NCBI GenBank assembly: GCA_016786705.1
Contig: JAEUVV010000006.1
Span: 186,001-250,000 of the forward strand
Reading direction: 5' to 3'
DNA from: Taibaiella sp.
Lineage (GTDB): Bacteria; Bacteroidota; Bacteroidia; Chitinophagales; Chitinophagaceae
Length of the DNA: 64,000 bases
Shown here: piece after piece, positions 40,754 through 50,346 of the stretch
How the letters are laid out: each line of letters begins with the position of its first letter
Numbering within the stretch: the stretch's first letter is position 1
Program-made: the position numbers and the translations under genes
The notes under the pieces: generated by a model
What the model was told of the DNA's origin: nothing
What the model saw: only the letters and a program-made list of their open reading frames with translations
The model's database searches: none

Positions 40754-43048
40754 TTATCTTATTTCGTCCAGGGTGGGGATCTCTTCTATGATATCACTAT
40801 CGTCCTGGTTACCGCTGCTTCCCTCTGAGGTGCTTGGCGGTCGCTTTATGACTTCATATTCTTCTTCGTAATAGCTGGTTCCACCACCCGCACTATTGTA
40901 AAAGTCTTTATTTCCGCCACATAGGCTAAAGCCTTCAGGAGCAGTAAACTTAGCTCCATTTTTATAGCCTGAATTCGGATCAGCATATAGTTTCTTAAAG
41001 AAGTAACCGAATATAGGCGCCGCTGCGGCCGCACCCTGGCCTAAAGCCGTACTGTTGAATCGCAGGAAACGGTCATCGTTACCTACCCAGGCACCCGCCA
41101 GCAGTTCCGGTGTATAACCGATGAACCATGCATCCGCCTGGCCGTTCGTCGTACCTGTTTTACCCGCAATATCTCCGCTGAGGCCGAAACGACCTTTAAT
41201 TCTTTTTGCCGTACCCCTGTCTACAACGCCCATCATCATCGTTACCATTTTAAAGGCGGTATTGGAGTTGATTACTTCTTTCTGAACCGGGGCAAAGTTT
41301 TCCAGTACATTACCATTCTTATCTTCAATCTTTACCAGGAATCGTGGTTGCGTGTTAATACCACCTGTAGGGAACATCGTATAAGACCAGAGCATTTCAA
41401 ATAGAGAGATATCCGGTGCGCCCAAAGCTATGGAGGGCACTTCCGGTATATCGCTGCTGATCCCGCAACGATGCGCAAACTCGATAAAGCTCCGGATACC
41501 GGTCTGGTTTAACAAATAAAGCGAGGCATTATTGATGGAAGCCGCCAATGCCGATTGCATAGACATACCGCCATATTTACTACCCCCCGCATTATATAAT
41601 TTAGCCTGGCCCGCAAACTTTTGTGGTGCGGTACTTACATTATCGCAGGGAGAATAACCATTATCAACGGCAAGACAATAAAGTAAGGGCTTGATGGTAG
41701 AGCCTACCTGGCGTTTCGTTCCGATATTTACGTGGTCAAATTTAAAGAAGCCATGGTCAATACCCCCTACCCATGCTTTAACCTCTCCACTTAACGGGTC
41801 CATTACCATAAAGCCGGCCTGCATGAAGGAACGCATATATTTTATCGAGTCCATCGGCGTCATTGTGGTATCTTTTTCCCGGTCTTTATTGGACCAGGTA
41901 AATACAGACATTTTTGTAGGGGTTGAGAATACTTTGTCAATTTCCGCCTTAGACATACCGGCATCTTTCATGCCCCTGTATCTTTCAGAAGCTTCCACTA
42001 TTCTTTTCAAAACTCTTGCCGGTTGCTCTTTTTTCCAGATCGAGCCAGAGCGGATCTGCGGTTGTGAAGCAAACAGTTTTTGTAATTGCGCCATCTGCTC
42101 ATCTACAGCTTCTTCAGCGTATTGCTGCATGCGCGGATCGAGGGTAGTATAGATCTTCAGGCCATCTTTATAAATATTATAAGGCTCTCCTTCTTCATTC
42201 AGGTGAGTTTTACACCATTTTTTCACTTCCTGCTCCACGACCTGCCTGAAATAAGGCGCCACACCGTCTATGTGTATTTGCTTATCGTATTTCAGGGTAA
42301 GTGGTTTAGCCTTTGCGGCTGCAGCTTCTCCTGCAGTCAGGTAATTATATTTAGCCATCTGGTCCAGCACTACATTTCTGCGGTCCTGCGCCAGCTCCGG
42401 GTTTCTCCTGGGATTGTACAGTGTATTTCCTTTGAGCATACCTACGAGTACCGCGGCCTCTTCAACTGTCAGCTCTGAAGGCTCTTTACTAAAGAAGGTT
42501 AATGAAGCGTTTTTGATCCCGTAAGTATTATCACCGAAAGGAACGGTATTCAGGTACAGGGTAATGATCTCTTCTTTGGTCAGGTTGCGCTCCAGTTTCA
42601 CCGCCATGATCCACTCTCTCAGTTTTACAAAGGGTAATTGGAAAATACCCGTTTTCTCTCTGGGGAAAAGGTTTTTGGCCAATTGCTGGGTAATGGTACT
42701 ACCGCCACCTTTTTTCCCCAATAAGACTACCGCTCTTAATACCGCGATACCATCAATACCACTATGCTCTTCAAAACGGAAGTCTTCTGTTGCGATCAAC
42801 GCATTAGTAACATTCTTAGAGATCTCTTTATACTTGGAATTGGAACGGTTCAGGATAAAGTATTTGCCCATCAGGTTGCCATTCACATCATATACTTCAG
42901 ATGCCGTTGCCGCTGAAGGGTTTTCCAGCTCCTCCATGGAAGGCATTTCTCCCATTCCGCCCTTCTCGATCAATACAACCACGCCCGCTATTAAAATGAT
43001 TCCCGCGATAAACAAAAACCAGACCAGTCTAATCAGTTTCTTTTTCAT
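40754..43048 (-). CDS. Penicillin-binding protein 1A (bifunctional)
   Basis: 764 residues, a class A penicillin-binding protein that polymerises and cross-links peptidoglycan. One membrane anchor (about 5-27) is followed by the GT51 glycosyltransferase domain with the catalytic Glu in IATEDFRFEEHSG (E88) and GGSTITQQLAKN. The transpeptidase has SxxK at S450 (GSTIKP), SIN at S504 (S-I-N) and KTG at K630 (AGKTGTTNG). All active-site motifs are complete. The C-terminal tail is acidic and Ser-rich. It is preceded on the minus strand by an EamA transporter 82 bases away. Confidence 0.96.
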   Translation of the reverse strand: MKKKLIRLVWFLFIAGIILIAGVVVLIEKGGMGEMPSMEELENPSAATASEVYDVNGNLMGKYFILNRSNSKYKEISKNVTNALIATEDFRFEEHSGIDGIAVLRAVVLLGKKGGGSTITQQLAKNLFPREKTGIFQLPFVKLREWIMAVKLERNLTKEEIITLYLNTVPFGDNTYGIKNASLTFFSKEPSELTVEEAAVLVGMLKGNTLYNPRRNPELAQDRRNVVLDQMAKYNYLTAGEAAAAKAKPLTLKYDKQIHIDGVAPYFRQVVEQEVKKWCKTHLNEEGEPYNIYKDGLKIYTTLDPRMQQYAEEAVDEQMAQLQKLFASQPQIRSGSIWKKEQPARVLKRIVEASERYRGMKDAGMSKAEIDKVFSTPTKMSVFTWSNKDREKDTTMTPMDSIKYMRSFMQAGFMVMDPLSGEVKAWVGGIDHGFFKFDHVNIGTKRQVGSTIKPLLYCLAVDNGYSPCDNVSTAPQKFAGQAKLYNAGGSKYGGMSMQSALAASINNASLYLLNQTGIRSFIEFAHRCGISSDIPEVPSIALGAPDISLFEMLWSYTMFPTGGINTQPRFLVKIEDKNGNVLENFAPVQKEVINSNTAFKMVTMMMGVVDRGTAKRIKGRFGLSGDIAGKTGTTNGQADAWFIGYTPELLAGAWVGNDDRFLRFNSTALGQGAAAAAPIFGYFFKKLYADPNSGYKNGAKFTAPEGFSLCGGNKDFYNSAGGGTSYYEEEYEVIKRPPSTSEGSSGNQDDSDIIEEIPTLDEIR

Positions 43049-43130
43049 ATTGATTAATATACTATAATAATTAATGCTACAAGCAAAGTAAGCACTATTT
43101 TTTTAAACACAACGAGGCTATTCGGCCAAT

Positions 43131-44054
43131 TTATTGGGACAACATCGCCGCTTTCTTCAACTTTCGCCCATTCCGGATCATCAAAAAGGTCTGCAATAAT
43201 ACAGAAAGGGTAATCACACCGACACCTGCATAAAAGCCCCAGTTTACTTCTTTATGCTCGTCCAGGAGCACAAATGCGAATATAATACCATATAAAGGCT
43301 CCAGGTTTACCGTAAAGCTCACGGTAAAGGAACTTAGCTGGCGCAATGCCGACATGGCCAGGGACTGCCCCAGCACCGTGCAGAAATAAACCAGGCAAAG
43401 TATCCATATGATATCCATATTTTGCATCAATAAAGGCTCGCCCGGATTTGTAAAAATATAAACAGGCCCAAGGAGGCTCAAAAATATAAAGCCGGTCAGC
43501 ATTTCATAAAAGACAAGGATACGCGGTTCATATTTACTGGTCAGTGGCTTGTTGAAAACCGTAAATACCGCGCTGATGATAGAGGCCCCGATCCCTAAAG
43601 CCAAACCCAGGGAAAAGTTGATCATACTATACTGCACTTCCTCATCCTGTAAAGCATAGATCAGGTAGACCCCGATAATAGCAATGACGCTTAAGCCGAT
43701 CTCTACCGGGTTGATCCTTTTCCGGTTAAGCAAAGGGTCAATCACCGCGGTGAAGACACTTGCGGTAGATAAGCAGACCAGGGCTATAGATGCATTAGCC
43801 AGCTTAATGGAAGCATAGAACATGACCCAGTGAATGGCAAATAAAAGGCCTATGCCCAGGATACGCCACATATCCCGCTTGCTCACTTTCTGCCACAAAT
43901 GGCGGTATTGAATGATAATGGCCAGGAACAAGGCGGTCAAACCCATCCGGTACCAGACCAGCACAGGTGCCGAAAGACTGATGAGCTTACCTAAAACCCC
44001 GGTAAATCCCCAGAGCAGCACTGCCAGGTGCATTTGTAAAAGTCCTTTTTTCAC
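43131..44054 (-). CDS. EamA/DMT-family transporter
   Basis: 307 residues with about ten hydrophobic segments in two EamA repeats, beginning MHLAVLLWGFTGVLGKLI and with a second repeat from about residue 155. DMT transporters move small metabolites; nothing here identifies the solute. It is 12 bases from the end of the histidine kinase gene, on the same strand, which suggests the two are co-transcribed. The C-terminus is basic. Confidence 0.92.
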   Translation of the reverse strand: MKKGLLQMHLAVLLWGFTGVLGKLISLSAPVLVWYRMGLTALFLAIIIQYRHLWQKVSKRDMWRILGIGLLFAIHWVMFYASIKLANASIALVCLSTASVFTAVIDPLLNRKRINPVEIGLSVIAIIGVYLIYALQDEEVQYSMINFSLGLALGIGASIISAVFTVFNKPLTSKYEPRILVFYEMLTGFIFLSLLGPVYIFTNPGEPLLMQNMDIIWILCLVYFCTVLGQSLAMSALRQLSSFTVSFTVNLEPLYGIIFAFVLLDEHKEVNWGFYAGVGVITLSVLLQTFLMIRNGRKLKKAAMLSQ

Positions 44055-44066
44055 TATAAAAATAAA

Positions 44067-45035
44067 TTATGCTGCGGCTACTGTAATTTCAAAAACACTT
44101 CCTTTAGGCTCATTGTCCTGCACTACAATTGCGCCTTTATGCCGGTCCACGATCTGGGCGACGATAAATAAACCGAGGCCCGTTCCTTTTGTATTCCGCG
44201 ATTCTTCATTACCTACCCGGTAAAATTTCTTAAATATTTTCTGCTTTTCCTCGTCGGAGATACCCGGGCCGGAATCGGCTACCTGGAAGACCAGCTGTTC
44301 TTCTATTTTATTAAGCTTCACCGTGATCAGCGAGTCCTGCGGACTATATTTACAGGCATTCTCGATCAGGTTACTGATAACGAGCTTCCACAACACTTTA
44401 TCGCCATATACAAATCCATCGTGCTCAATATTCAACAGGAAAGCATGGGTATTACGATCAATATATTGTTCCGCCACCTCTTTCACGATCGCCGTAAGGC
44501 TGATCCGCTCATGGGCAGGCTTGAAGTTCACACTTTCCAGCTGGGAAGCCAGCAGCAGGTTATTACACAGGTCGTTCAGCCGGTTGGTTTCTTTTACACT
44601 GCGGCCCAGTAGTATGGATTGCTGCTCCTCCGATAGTTTTCGCTTTTTTAAGGTTTCCAGGTTGAGCTTGATAGCGGCGATGGGCGATTTAAGCTCATGC
44701 GTAATGGATAGCATGAAGTTATGTTGTTGCCTGGACAATAATTGGGTCCGTCTTAATGCGGTATAAACGACCCCGGCACCTATAAGGATGATACATAAAA
44801 AGGTAATGCCCTCACCGGTATATTGCCGGCTGCGGCTGTGTAAGCGGTCCTGGATCCCCGCCTGCGCTATTTTATACTCCACCGGCTGCTTCAGGCTGTC
44901 GATCCTCAGGCTTAGCTCTACCAGCTCATGTTCATAAATAACCTTGCTTTGCTCGCTTAAGCTATGCCCCCAAAAAAGAAGCGCCGCAATAATATAAAGA
45001 AAAATAAATATATATATAAATTTCACAAAGCGCAT
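44067..45035 (-). CDS. Sensor histidine kinase
   Basis: 322 residues. Two membrane segments (about 5-23 and 77-95) enclose a periplasmic loop of some 50 residues. The HisKA domain has the phospho-acceptor H113 in ITHELKSPIA, and the ATPase domain has N (NLIENACKYS), G1 (DSGPGIS) and G2 (GTGLGLFIV) boxes. A response regulator is not adjacent; the LuxR-type protein at 7.4 kb is too distant to be a presumed partner. The VWA protein gene ends 15 bases upstream, which may supply the signal. Confidence 0.93.
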   Translation of the reverse strand: MRFVKFIYIFIFLYIIAALLFWGHSLSEQSKVIYEHELVELSLRIDSLKQPVEYKIAQAGIQDRLHSRSRQYTGEGITFLCIILIGAGVVYTALRRTQLLSRQQHNFMLSITHELKSPIAAIKLNLETLKKRKLSEEQQSILLGRSVKETNRLNDLCNNLLLASQLESVNFKPAHERISLTAIVKEVAEQYIDRNTHAFLLNIEHDGFVYGDKVLWKLVISNLIENACKYSPQDSLITVKLNKIEEQLVFQVADSGPGISDEEKQKIFKKFYRVGNEESRNTKGTGLGLFIVAQIVDRHKGAIVVQDNEPKGSVFEITVAAA

Positions 45036-45050
45036 ATGGTTGATAAATGA

Positions 45051-46985
45051 CTACAAAGTTAGCGAGGTTTCTTCATTACTCTTTATCTGGAACTTCATCT
45101 CCCGCTCTTCGCCGTCTTTAAAGAAAAATACTTTATAAGATCCCGGCAATAACTCCAGCTTCTGCTCTGCCGGGTTGCCATTCAGCCTGAAATCATAAAA
45201 AGGCTCATAATTGGCCCCTACCAGTGACCATAGCTGCACGACGCCTTTAAAACTATTGCCGATGGCTAATGTCCCGTTTTCTTTAATATCAATCACCGTT
45301 GTTTCCCCGAATTTAAGCTCTGGTAAAGATGCGGTGGTAGGCGGCAGGGTATTGATAATGATATTGTATTGGCCCGGGTCGTACTCAAGAATTTCATCAC
45401 ATCGCTGTGTAAACAAGGGGCCGCCTGCAACAGACTGGTTGATGCGTGCCGTGTACTCGCTTACCGGCCTGCCAGGGTTGTCTTTATACTGAAAGCGAAT
45501 GGAGCCTTTACTCACCAGTATATCAATCCTGCTGGTCGTATTAGGTTCAACGGTGATCACTGCCGAACGGAAGCTGCTGCCCGCTCTCGTGATCCGGTAA
45601 GTACCCGGTGCGATCTTGATCGGGTCGGGTGTCCCGGTTCTTTTATCAATAAACCGGTAATTGGACTGGGCCACCTTGCCCGTGGAAACGTTCACAAAGT
45701 CGATCTTCGGCTCTGCTTTATAATACTTCCCTTTCCCGTCTGTAAAATAAACCAATACTTTAGTGTCTTCCGACTTAACGGCTTCTGCCTGCTTCACCGG
45801 GGCATCTTCCTGCTTCACAGTACCGGTTGGCATTACCGGTTTAGGTTTTGTATTGCCGGGCTCCGGTTTTGGCTTAGGAGTGGGCTTGGGCACTACAGCC
45901 ACCGGTGCCGGTTCATCCTCCATAAATTTCACCTTCACCACTTTCGCCACTTTTTTAAGCGGTACGATCTCCGGATAAACAAAGATCTTGGTGAATTTAA
46001 TTTTCGTATGCTTGACTGTACTTATAGAAGTAATCTTTGCTCTTGGGGGCACTACTACCTCCGGAACGTCTTCTGTAAACACCATTTTAACCGGCATCCG
46101 GGGTTGCGTCCTGCGGCCGGGAACATTAATTTTCCTGGTGGCTATTTTACGTATTGAACGCCTGAAGTCATACCCTATAAGGCTAACCACCCCTTTTGAG
46201 GCAATAGCAGGAGGCTCGGGCGGCGTTTCCTTTTTTACCGGTGTATCAATTACCAGGATTGGTTTGGGTTCATTTTTGGTAACGGCAAATGTGCCATCAT
46301 TTTTCTCAAACATTAACCGGTTGTCGTCAATGATCGTCTTAATCGCCGGAACGATATCTTCCTGCTTAGGTACCCCGAGGAATTTCCCGAAACAATCATA
46401 TTCCTTACGCAGATCAGTATTATCGATCAGGCTTAAGATATAAGGTTTAAAGGCGATCTTATTCCCCAGGAGCTTATTGATCACATCGCACATATTACCG
46501 CCACAGCTCTCCCCACCATCTGTTACCAGAATGATACTGTAAGCATTGCGGTCACTTTGTACAAAGTTTTCTTCCGCCGTAAGTTTTAAAGAATAAGCGA
46601 TGGGAGACACACCTCTCGGGCTGATATCCTTGAGACGGGCACGTATCTGGTTCAGATTTTGCCGGTTATAAGGCACTTCCAGCCGGGTATCGAAGCAATT
46701 GTTTTGCTGTACCGTATACTGGTGCCCAAACACCCGTAAAGCGAACTGCACATCGGGGTTTACGCGCTGGATGCTGTCTACAATAGCGGTAATCAGCTGG
46801 CCCGCAACCTCAAACCGTTGCTTCCCCGGCTGCCAGTCGTCCAGCATAGAGCTCGACCCGTCCAGCAGGAATAATATTTTAACCGGTTTAGCCTCCTGCG
46901 CATACACTTTATGCACGCCAAGACCCAAGGTAATAATACTACCACACAGCATCACTTTAGCAAACAACAAATTCAAACGCTTCAC
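45051..46985 (-). CDS. Secreted VWA-domain protein
   Basis: 644 residues. A signal peptide (about 1-29) is followed by a von Willebrand factor A domain (about 34-225) with a complete MIDAS start, D42-x-S44-x-S46 in LLDGSSSM. A long basic and Pro/Lys-rich region follows (repeats of KPxP near residues 365-390), then beta-rich C-terminal segments that end in a LLPGSYKVFFFKDG strand of PEGA/carboxypeptidase-regulatory type. VWA domains bind partner proteins through a metal ion. It is likely periplasmic or surface-exposed. It precedes the histidine kinase gene by 15 bases and is presumably in the same transcript. Confidence 0.88.
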   Translation of the reverse strand: MKRLNLLFAKVMLCGSIITLGLGVHKVYAQEAKPVKILFLLDGSSSMLDDWQPGKQRFEVAGQLITAIVDSIQRVNPDVQFALRVFGHQYTVQQNNCFDTRLEVPYNRQNLNQIRARLKDISPRGVSPIAYSLKLTAEENFVQSDRNAYSIILVTDGGESCGGNMCDVINKLLGNKIAFKPYILSLIDNTDLRKEYDCFGKFLGVPKQEDIVPAIKTIIDDNRLMFEKNDGTFAVTKNEPKPILVIDTPVKKETPPEPPAIASKGVVSLIGYDFRRSIRKIATRKINVPGRRTQPRMPVKMVFTEDVPEVVVPPRAKITSISTVKHTKIKFTKIFVYPEIVPLKKVAKVVKVKFMEDEPAPVAVVPKPTPKPKPEPGNTKPKPVMPTGTVKQEDAPVKQAEAVKSEDTKVLVYFTDGKGKYYKAEPKIDFVNVSTGKVAQSNYRFIDKRTGTPDPIKIAPGTYRITRAGSSFRSAVITVEPNTTSRIDILVSKGSIRFQYKDNPGRPVSEYTARINQSVAGGPLFTQRCDEILEYDPGQYNIIINTLPPTTASLPELKFGETTVIDIKENGTLAIGNSFKGVVQLWSLVGANYEPFYDFRLNGNPAEQKLELLPGSYKVFFFKDGEEREMKFQIKSNEETSLTL

Positions 46986-47072
46986 CCGAGATAGTTTTTT
47001 ATAAAAAGGATTGCAAATTACTATATAATTACTTAACGAAATAATTATTGGATTTAGATATCGTTAATTATC

Positions 47073-47080
47073 TAATTTTG
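47073..47080 (+). promoter_or_regulatory. -7 promoter element for recR
   Basis: TAATTTTG fits TAnnTTTG about 23 bases before the ATG at 47103. Confidence 0.5.
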
Positions 47081-47102
47081 CACAAGATTAGTCTTTTGCA
47101 GA

Positions 47103-47717
47103 ATGATTTATACCTCGAAGTTGATAGAAGATGCGGTGAATGCTTTTTGTAAGCTGCCCGGAATAGGAAAAAAAACTGCCTTACGTATGGTATTACACCT
47201 GCTGAAGGAACCTGAAGACACCACAAAGATTTTTACGGAAAGCATCGCGAAGATGCGTACAGAAATAAAGTTCTGCCAGACCTGCAATAATATAGCGGAT
47301 GGAGAGATCTGCAGTATTTGTGCCAATCCATCCCGCAAAAAAGAGCTCATTTGCGTGGTGGAAAATTTCCGGGACCTGATCACGATCGAGAATACCGGCC
47401 AGTTCAGCGGGGTATATCATATCCTGGGCGGGCTGCTCTCCCCGCTTGAAGGTATCGGCCCGGACCAGCTGTACATCAACCAGCTTATCGAACGCATCCG
47501 GCAGGACCAGCCGCGGGAGCTCATCATGGCCCTGAGCCCTACCATTGAAGGGGACACCACGGTTTATTACATCAACAAGCTGGTTAACAATCCCGCGGTC
47601 CTTATCTCGGGTATCGCGCGCGGCGTAGCCTTTGGCGGCGAGCTGGAATATACGGATGAGATCACCCTGGGCAAAGCCATTGCCAAACGCCTGCCCGTAG
47701 ATATTTTACAGCAATAA
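47103..47717 (+). CDS. recR: Recombination mediator RecR
   Basis: 204 residues. An N-terminal helix-hairpin-helix (LPGIGKKTALRMVLHLL), a Cys4 zinc finger (CQTCNNIADGEICSIC, starting near residue 58), a Toprim domain (VVENFRDLITIENTGQF) and the Walker-like C-terminus are all typical. RecR acts with RecF/RecO to load RecA on single-stranded gaps. The stop touches that of the convergent amidohydrolase gene. Confidence 0.97.
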   Translation: MIYTSKLIEDAVNAFCKLPGIGKKTALRMVLHLLKEPEDTTKIFTESIAKMRTEIKFCQTCNNIADGEICSICANPSRKKELICVVENFRDLITIENTGQFSGVYHILGGLLSPLEGIGPDQLYINQLIERIRQDQPRELIMALSPTIEGDTTVYYINKLVNNPAVLISGIARGVAFGGELEYTDEITLGKAIAKRLPVDILQQ

Positions 47718-48878
47718 TTACAGGATCCTTACCGATTGCTCCTCCCGGATATGTACCAGGCCAGGCTTCAAGCCCGGTCTAAAGCTACCCACGATATGAT
47801 CCAGCTGAAGCGCCTTAGCCCCTCCGGAGCTGGCCCAGGCCAGTAAACGCTCTTCGGGTATTGCCGGAAAATTTCTTTTTAAGGTAAGTACTTCTTCATA
47901 AACATTCAGCTGGTGATTAGACGCCAGACTGTCTGTACCCAGGCAGATGTTAAGGCCGGAATCCGCAAGTAAGTCCACATCCGGATAACGCCTTTCGATA
48001 TACCAGTTGGCATTAGGACAAAGGCAAAGGGACACTTCATGGCCTGACTTTTTCAGCACCTCAATATCATCCTGGTCCATGAAAGTATTGTGCACCAGTA
48101 AAAGCGGGTGTGTGGCCGACAAATAGGGTAAATAGCCGGGTAGTGAATTCCTGCCGGTGGGCCGGAACCATTCATCATTGATCTTCAGGCGTTGGTACAG
48201 GTCCTGCATCAGGCCTGTCTTGCTTATAAAGTATTCATTCTCCGCGGCACTCTCTTCATTGTGTATGGTAAGCAGGCTGTTCTTTTCCAGGGAGTTGATC
48301 AATTCAAAAAGTTTACCGGAAACCGAGTAGGGAGCATGCGGCGCTACAGACTGCCGCAACACATAACCGTTAGCCGGTTGCGCCTGGTCTTTAAAAGATT
48401 GGTACACCTTTAAAGAGTAATCCAAACGCTGGGCCGCGAATTCCGGTATAAAACCCATGGTTTCTACGAAAGTATGTATGTGCATATTCGCATTGGGGCG
48501 CAGCGGCAGGCTATCTGTGCTGTTGGCGATATCGCCGAGGGCGATACAGCCGCTATGGGCCAGGGAGCTCAGGGCTTCATGGATTGCCGCAGACTTTTCC
48601 GCTTCCCCGGCAGACCGCGTTTCCACTACCAGTCCCAGGAAAGGGACCAGTCCGGTATTTTCCGGGATGGTATTTTTAGTATGGGAAAGTTCTGTGTGGC
48701 AATGCGCGTTAACCAGGCCGGGCATCAGCAGGCCCTCAAAGGTTTCTACAAGGTCTGCATCGACCTCATCAATACCTGCAAAACCACGGAAGATCCCTTC
48801 CTCATCAAAGCTTAATATCTTGTTCCCGGTTACAAAACGAGTACCATCATGTACCCTCGGCGCCGTCAAATACCGCAT
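47718..48878 (-). CDS. Amidohydrolase, possible aminodeoxyfutalosine deaminase
   Basis: 386 residues of the metal-dependent amidohydrolase superfamily. The first metal pair is H59 and H61 (NAHCHTELSH). Further ligands lie in VAPHAPYSVS, LTIHNEESAAE and GTDSLASN. This motif set fits the TRZ/ATZ deaminase group. MqnC of the futalosine pathway is encoded about 6 kb away, and a deaminase of this type acts on aminodeoxyfutalosine in many bacteria, so that role is plausible but not proven. Other purine or triazine-like deaminase roles are possible. It is separated by one base from the MerR-type gene upstream. Confidence 0.78.
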   Translation of the reverse strand: MRYLTAPRVHDGTRFVTGNKILSFDEEGIFRGFAGIDEVDADLVETFEGLLMPGLVNAHCHTELSHTKNTIPENTGLVPFLGLVVETRSAGEAEKSAAIHEALSSLAHSGCIALGDIANSTDSLPLRPNANMHIHTFVETMGFIPEFAAQRLDYSLKVYQSFKDQAQPANGYVLRQSVAPHAPYSVSGKLFELINSLEKNSLLTIHNEESAAENEYFISKTGLMQDLYQRLKINDEWFRPTGRNSLPGYLPYLSATHPLLLVHNTFMDQDDIEVLKKSGHEVSLCLCPNANWYIERRYPDVDLLADSGLNICLGTDSLASNHQLNVYEEVLTLKRNFPAIPEERLLAWASSGGAKALQLDHIVGSFRPGLKPGLVHIREEQSVRIL

Positions 48879-48879
48879 A

Positions 48880-50166
48880 CTACAAATTCTTTTTTATACG
48901 CTCTAGCTTGTCCTTTAAGCCGTTTAACTTGTTTTTCAGGTCAACCTGGCTGCTCACGTTCTGCTTCTGATGCTTTAGTTTCTCCTTGGCTCCTTTTATG
49001 GTAAATCCATTTTCCTTTACCAGGTGGTGGATGAGGCGCAGGCGCGCTATATTTTCAGGATTATACAAACGGTCTCCTTTACGGGTGGTACGTACCTTCA
49101 GGTTGAACTCTGTGGTCCAGAACCTGATGTGGGACACATTCACACCAAACAATGCGGCCACTTCACCGATTGTATAATATTTATTTTCTAAATCAAACTC
49201 CGGCAAAGAAGAAGCTAAAGCATCCGATTCAAATTCAAAATCGAGCCCGGCGGCATCTATTTCCTGTACTGCCAGGCTAATATCTTCCTTTTCAGGGCTT
49301 GTAGCGGGTTCCGCCGATGTTGCTTCAGGCTCCGGTATTATCTTTTTTTTTTCGGGTTGGGGCTCAAAAGCAAAACCCGAAAACGCGGTGTAATCCTGGC
49401 TGATGAGCTCGGTACGCATCAGTTGGTCCAGGTCGTCTACTTTATCTTCCCTGATGGCAGGGATGGGCCTTGCCGTCATTTCTAAGTCTATTGCCGGCGT
49501 ATCCACTTCTTCAGGAATTTCGAAAGCAATACCCGGGGTAGTTTTGGGCAGCTCAACAGCTAATTCATCCACCGCGGATACTTCAATGATCTCCGGAAGC
49601 GGGGCAGCCACTATATGTTCAGTTTCTTCTGCTTCCTGCTCCAACTCAATAGCCTCTTCTACCGGGAGCTCTGCAGCTTCAGGTAGCACCGCTTCTTCGG
49701 CAGTCAATACCTGCTCCTCTGCCGCCTCCGGCTCAGACTCCGTTAATGTCATTTCAGTAGGAGAGCCTGTTACTGCATCCACTGCCGGCGCTGCTTCAAT
49801 CGCCCCCTGCACTGGTGCAACAGGTTCAATCACTTCATCAGCGATTGTTTCAGGTAGCGCTTCAGTTGATGCTATACCAGTTTCTTGTTCAGCCTGGATA
49901 TTGGTAGGGGTTTCCTCTGTCACCTCCTCTACAGGCTGGGCAACAACTGTGGTTTCTGGTGTTACTTCACCCGTATTGATATTATCCCCGGTTAAAGCGC
50001 CCGCTTCTTCTGTAAGGGACCGGGAGGGTACGACAGGATCAGCTGCCGCATCGGTTTCAGCATCTTTCGATACTTCATCCTTTGCTTCAGGTACGTCTTT
50101 TTTCTTCCGGCTTTCCTTTTTGGGCGGAGGTACAAAATACTCTTCGTCGTCAAAAAGAGTAGGCAT
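48880..50166 (-). CDS. MerR-type regulator with a long acidic N-terminal region
   Basis: About 428 residues from the ATG at 50166; the ATG at 50178 would leave almost no leader after the -7 motif at 50183-50190. The first 320 residues are low-complexity and very rich in Glu, Ala, Pro, Thr and Val. The MerR-type winged HTH (KYYTIGEVAALFGVNVSHIRFW, then LRLIHHLVKENGFTIKGAKEKL) lies at about 330-400, and the end (KNKLNGLKDKLERIKKNL) is a coiled coil. Such a C-terminal HTH after a long disordered acidic region is not the usual MerR layout. Targets are unknown. The amidohydrolase gene follows directly. Confidence 0.85.
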   Translation of the reverse strand: MPTLFDDEEYFVPPPKKESRKKKDVPEAKDEVSKDAETDAAADPVVPSRSLTEEAGALTGDNINTGEVTPETTVVAQPVEEVTEETPTNIQAEQETGIASTEALPETIADEVIEPVAPVQGAIEAAPAVDAVTGSPTEMTLTESEPEAAEEQVLTAEEAVLPEAAELPVEEAIELEQEAEETEHIVAAPLPEIIEVSAVDELAVELPKTTPGIAFEIPEEVDTPAIDLEMTARPIPAIREDKVDDLDQLMRTELISQDYTAFSGFAFEPQPEKKKIIPEPEATSAEPATSPEKEDISLAVQEIDAAGLDFEFESDALASSLPEFDLENKYYTIGEVAALFGVNVSHIRFWTTEFNLKVRTTRKGDRLYNPENIARLRLIHHLVKENGFTIKGAKEKLKHQKQNVSSQVDLKNKLNGLKDKLERIKKNL

Positions 50167-50182
50167 ATGTATACTCATACTA

Positions 50183-50190
50183 CAAATTTA
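50183..50190 (-). promoter_or_regulatory. -7 promoter element for the MerR-type gene
   Basis: CAAATTTA reads TAAATTTG on the minus strand. Transcription would begin near 50177, which favours the ATG at 50166. Confidence 0.52.
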
Positions 50191-50297
50191 AGCCGATTTT
50201 TTACGCGAAAAAAGAAAACCTTTACACAAGCGGCTTTGCCTGAAATGTTTTACAAAAAAACTCAATATATCGTATAGCTTTGCGCGGCTAAAGCAGC

Positions 50298-50305
50298 TAT
50301 ATTTG
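50298..50305 (+). promoter_or_regulatory. -7 promoter element for the ABC ATPase gene
   Basis: TATATTTG is a perfect TAnnTTTG match about 42 bases before the ATG at 50347. Confidence 0.52.
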
Positions 50306-50346
50306 TAGCACAAAACCGACTTATAGCACCAAAACAAAATATGTAA

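Noticed and set aside
45369..46157. A 262-codon open frame on the plus strand inside the VWA gene
   Set aside because: It is antisense to the signal-peptide/MIDAS protein and is best explained by base composition.
49403..50191. A 262-codon Ser/Thr-rich frame antisense to the MerR-type gene
   Set aside because: It is the complement of the Glu/Ala-rich low-complexity region and shows no independent motif.
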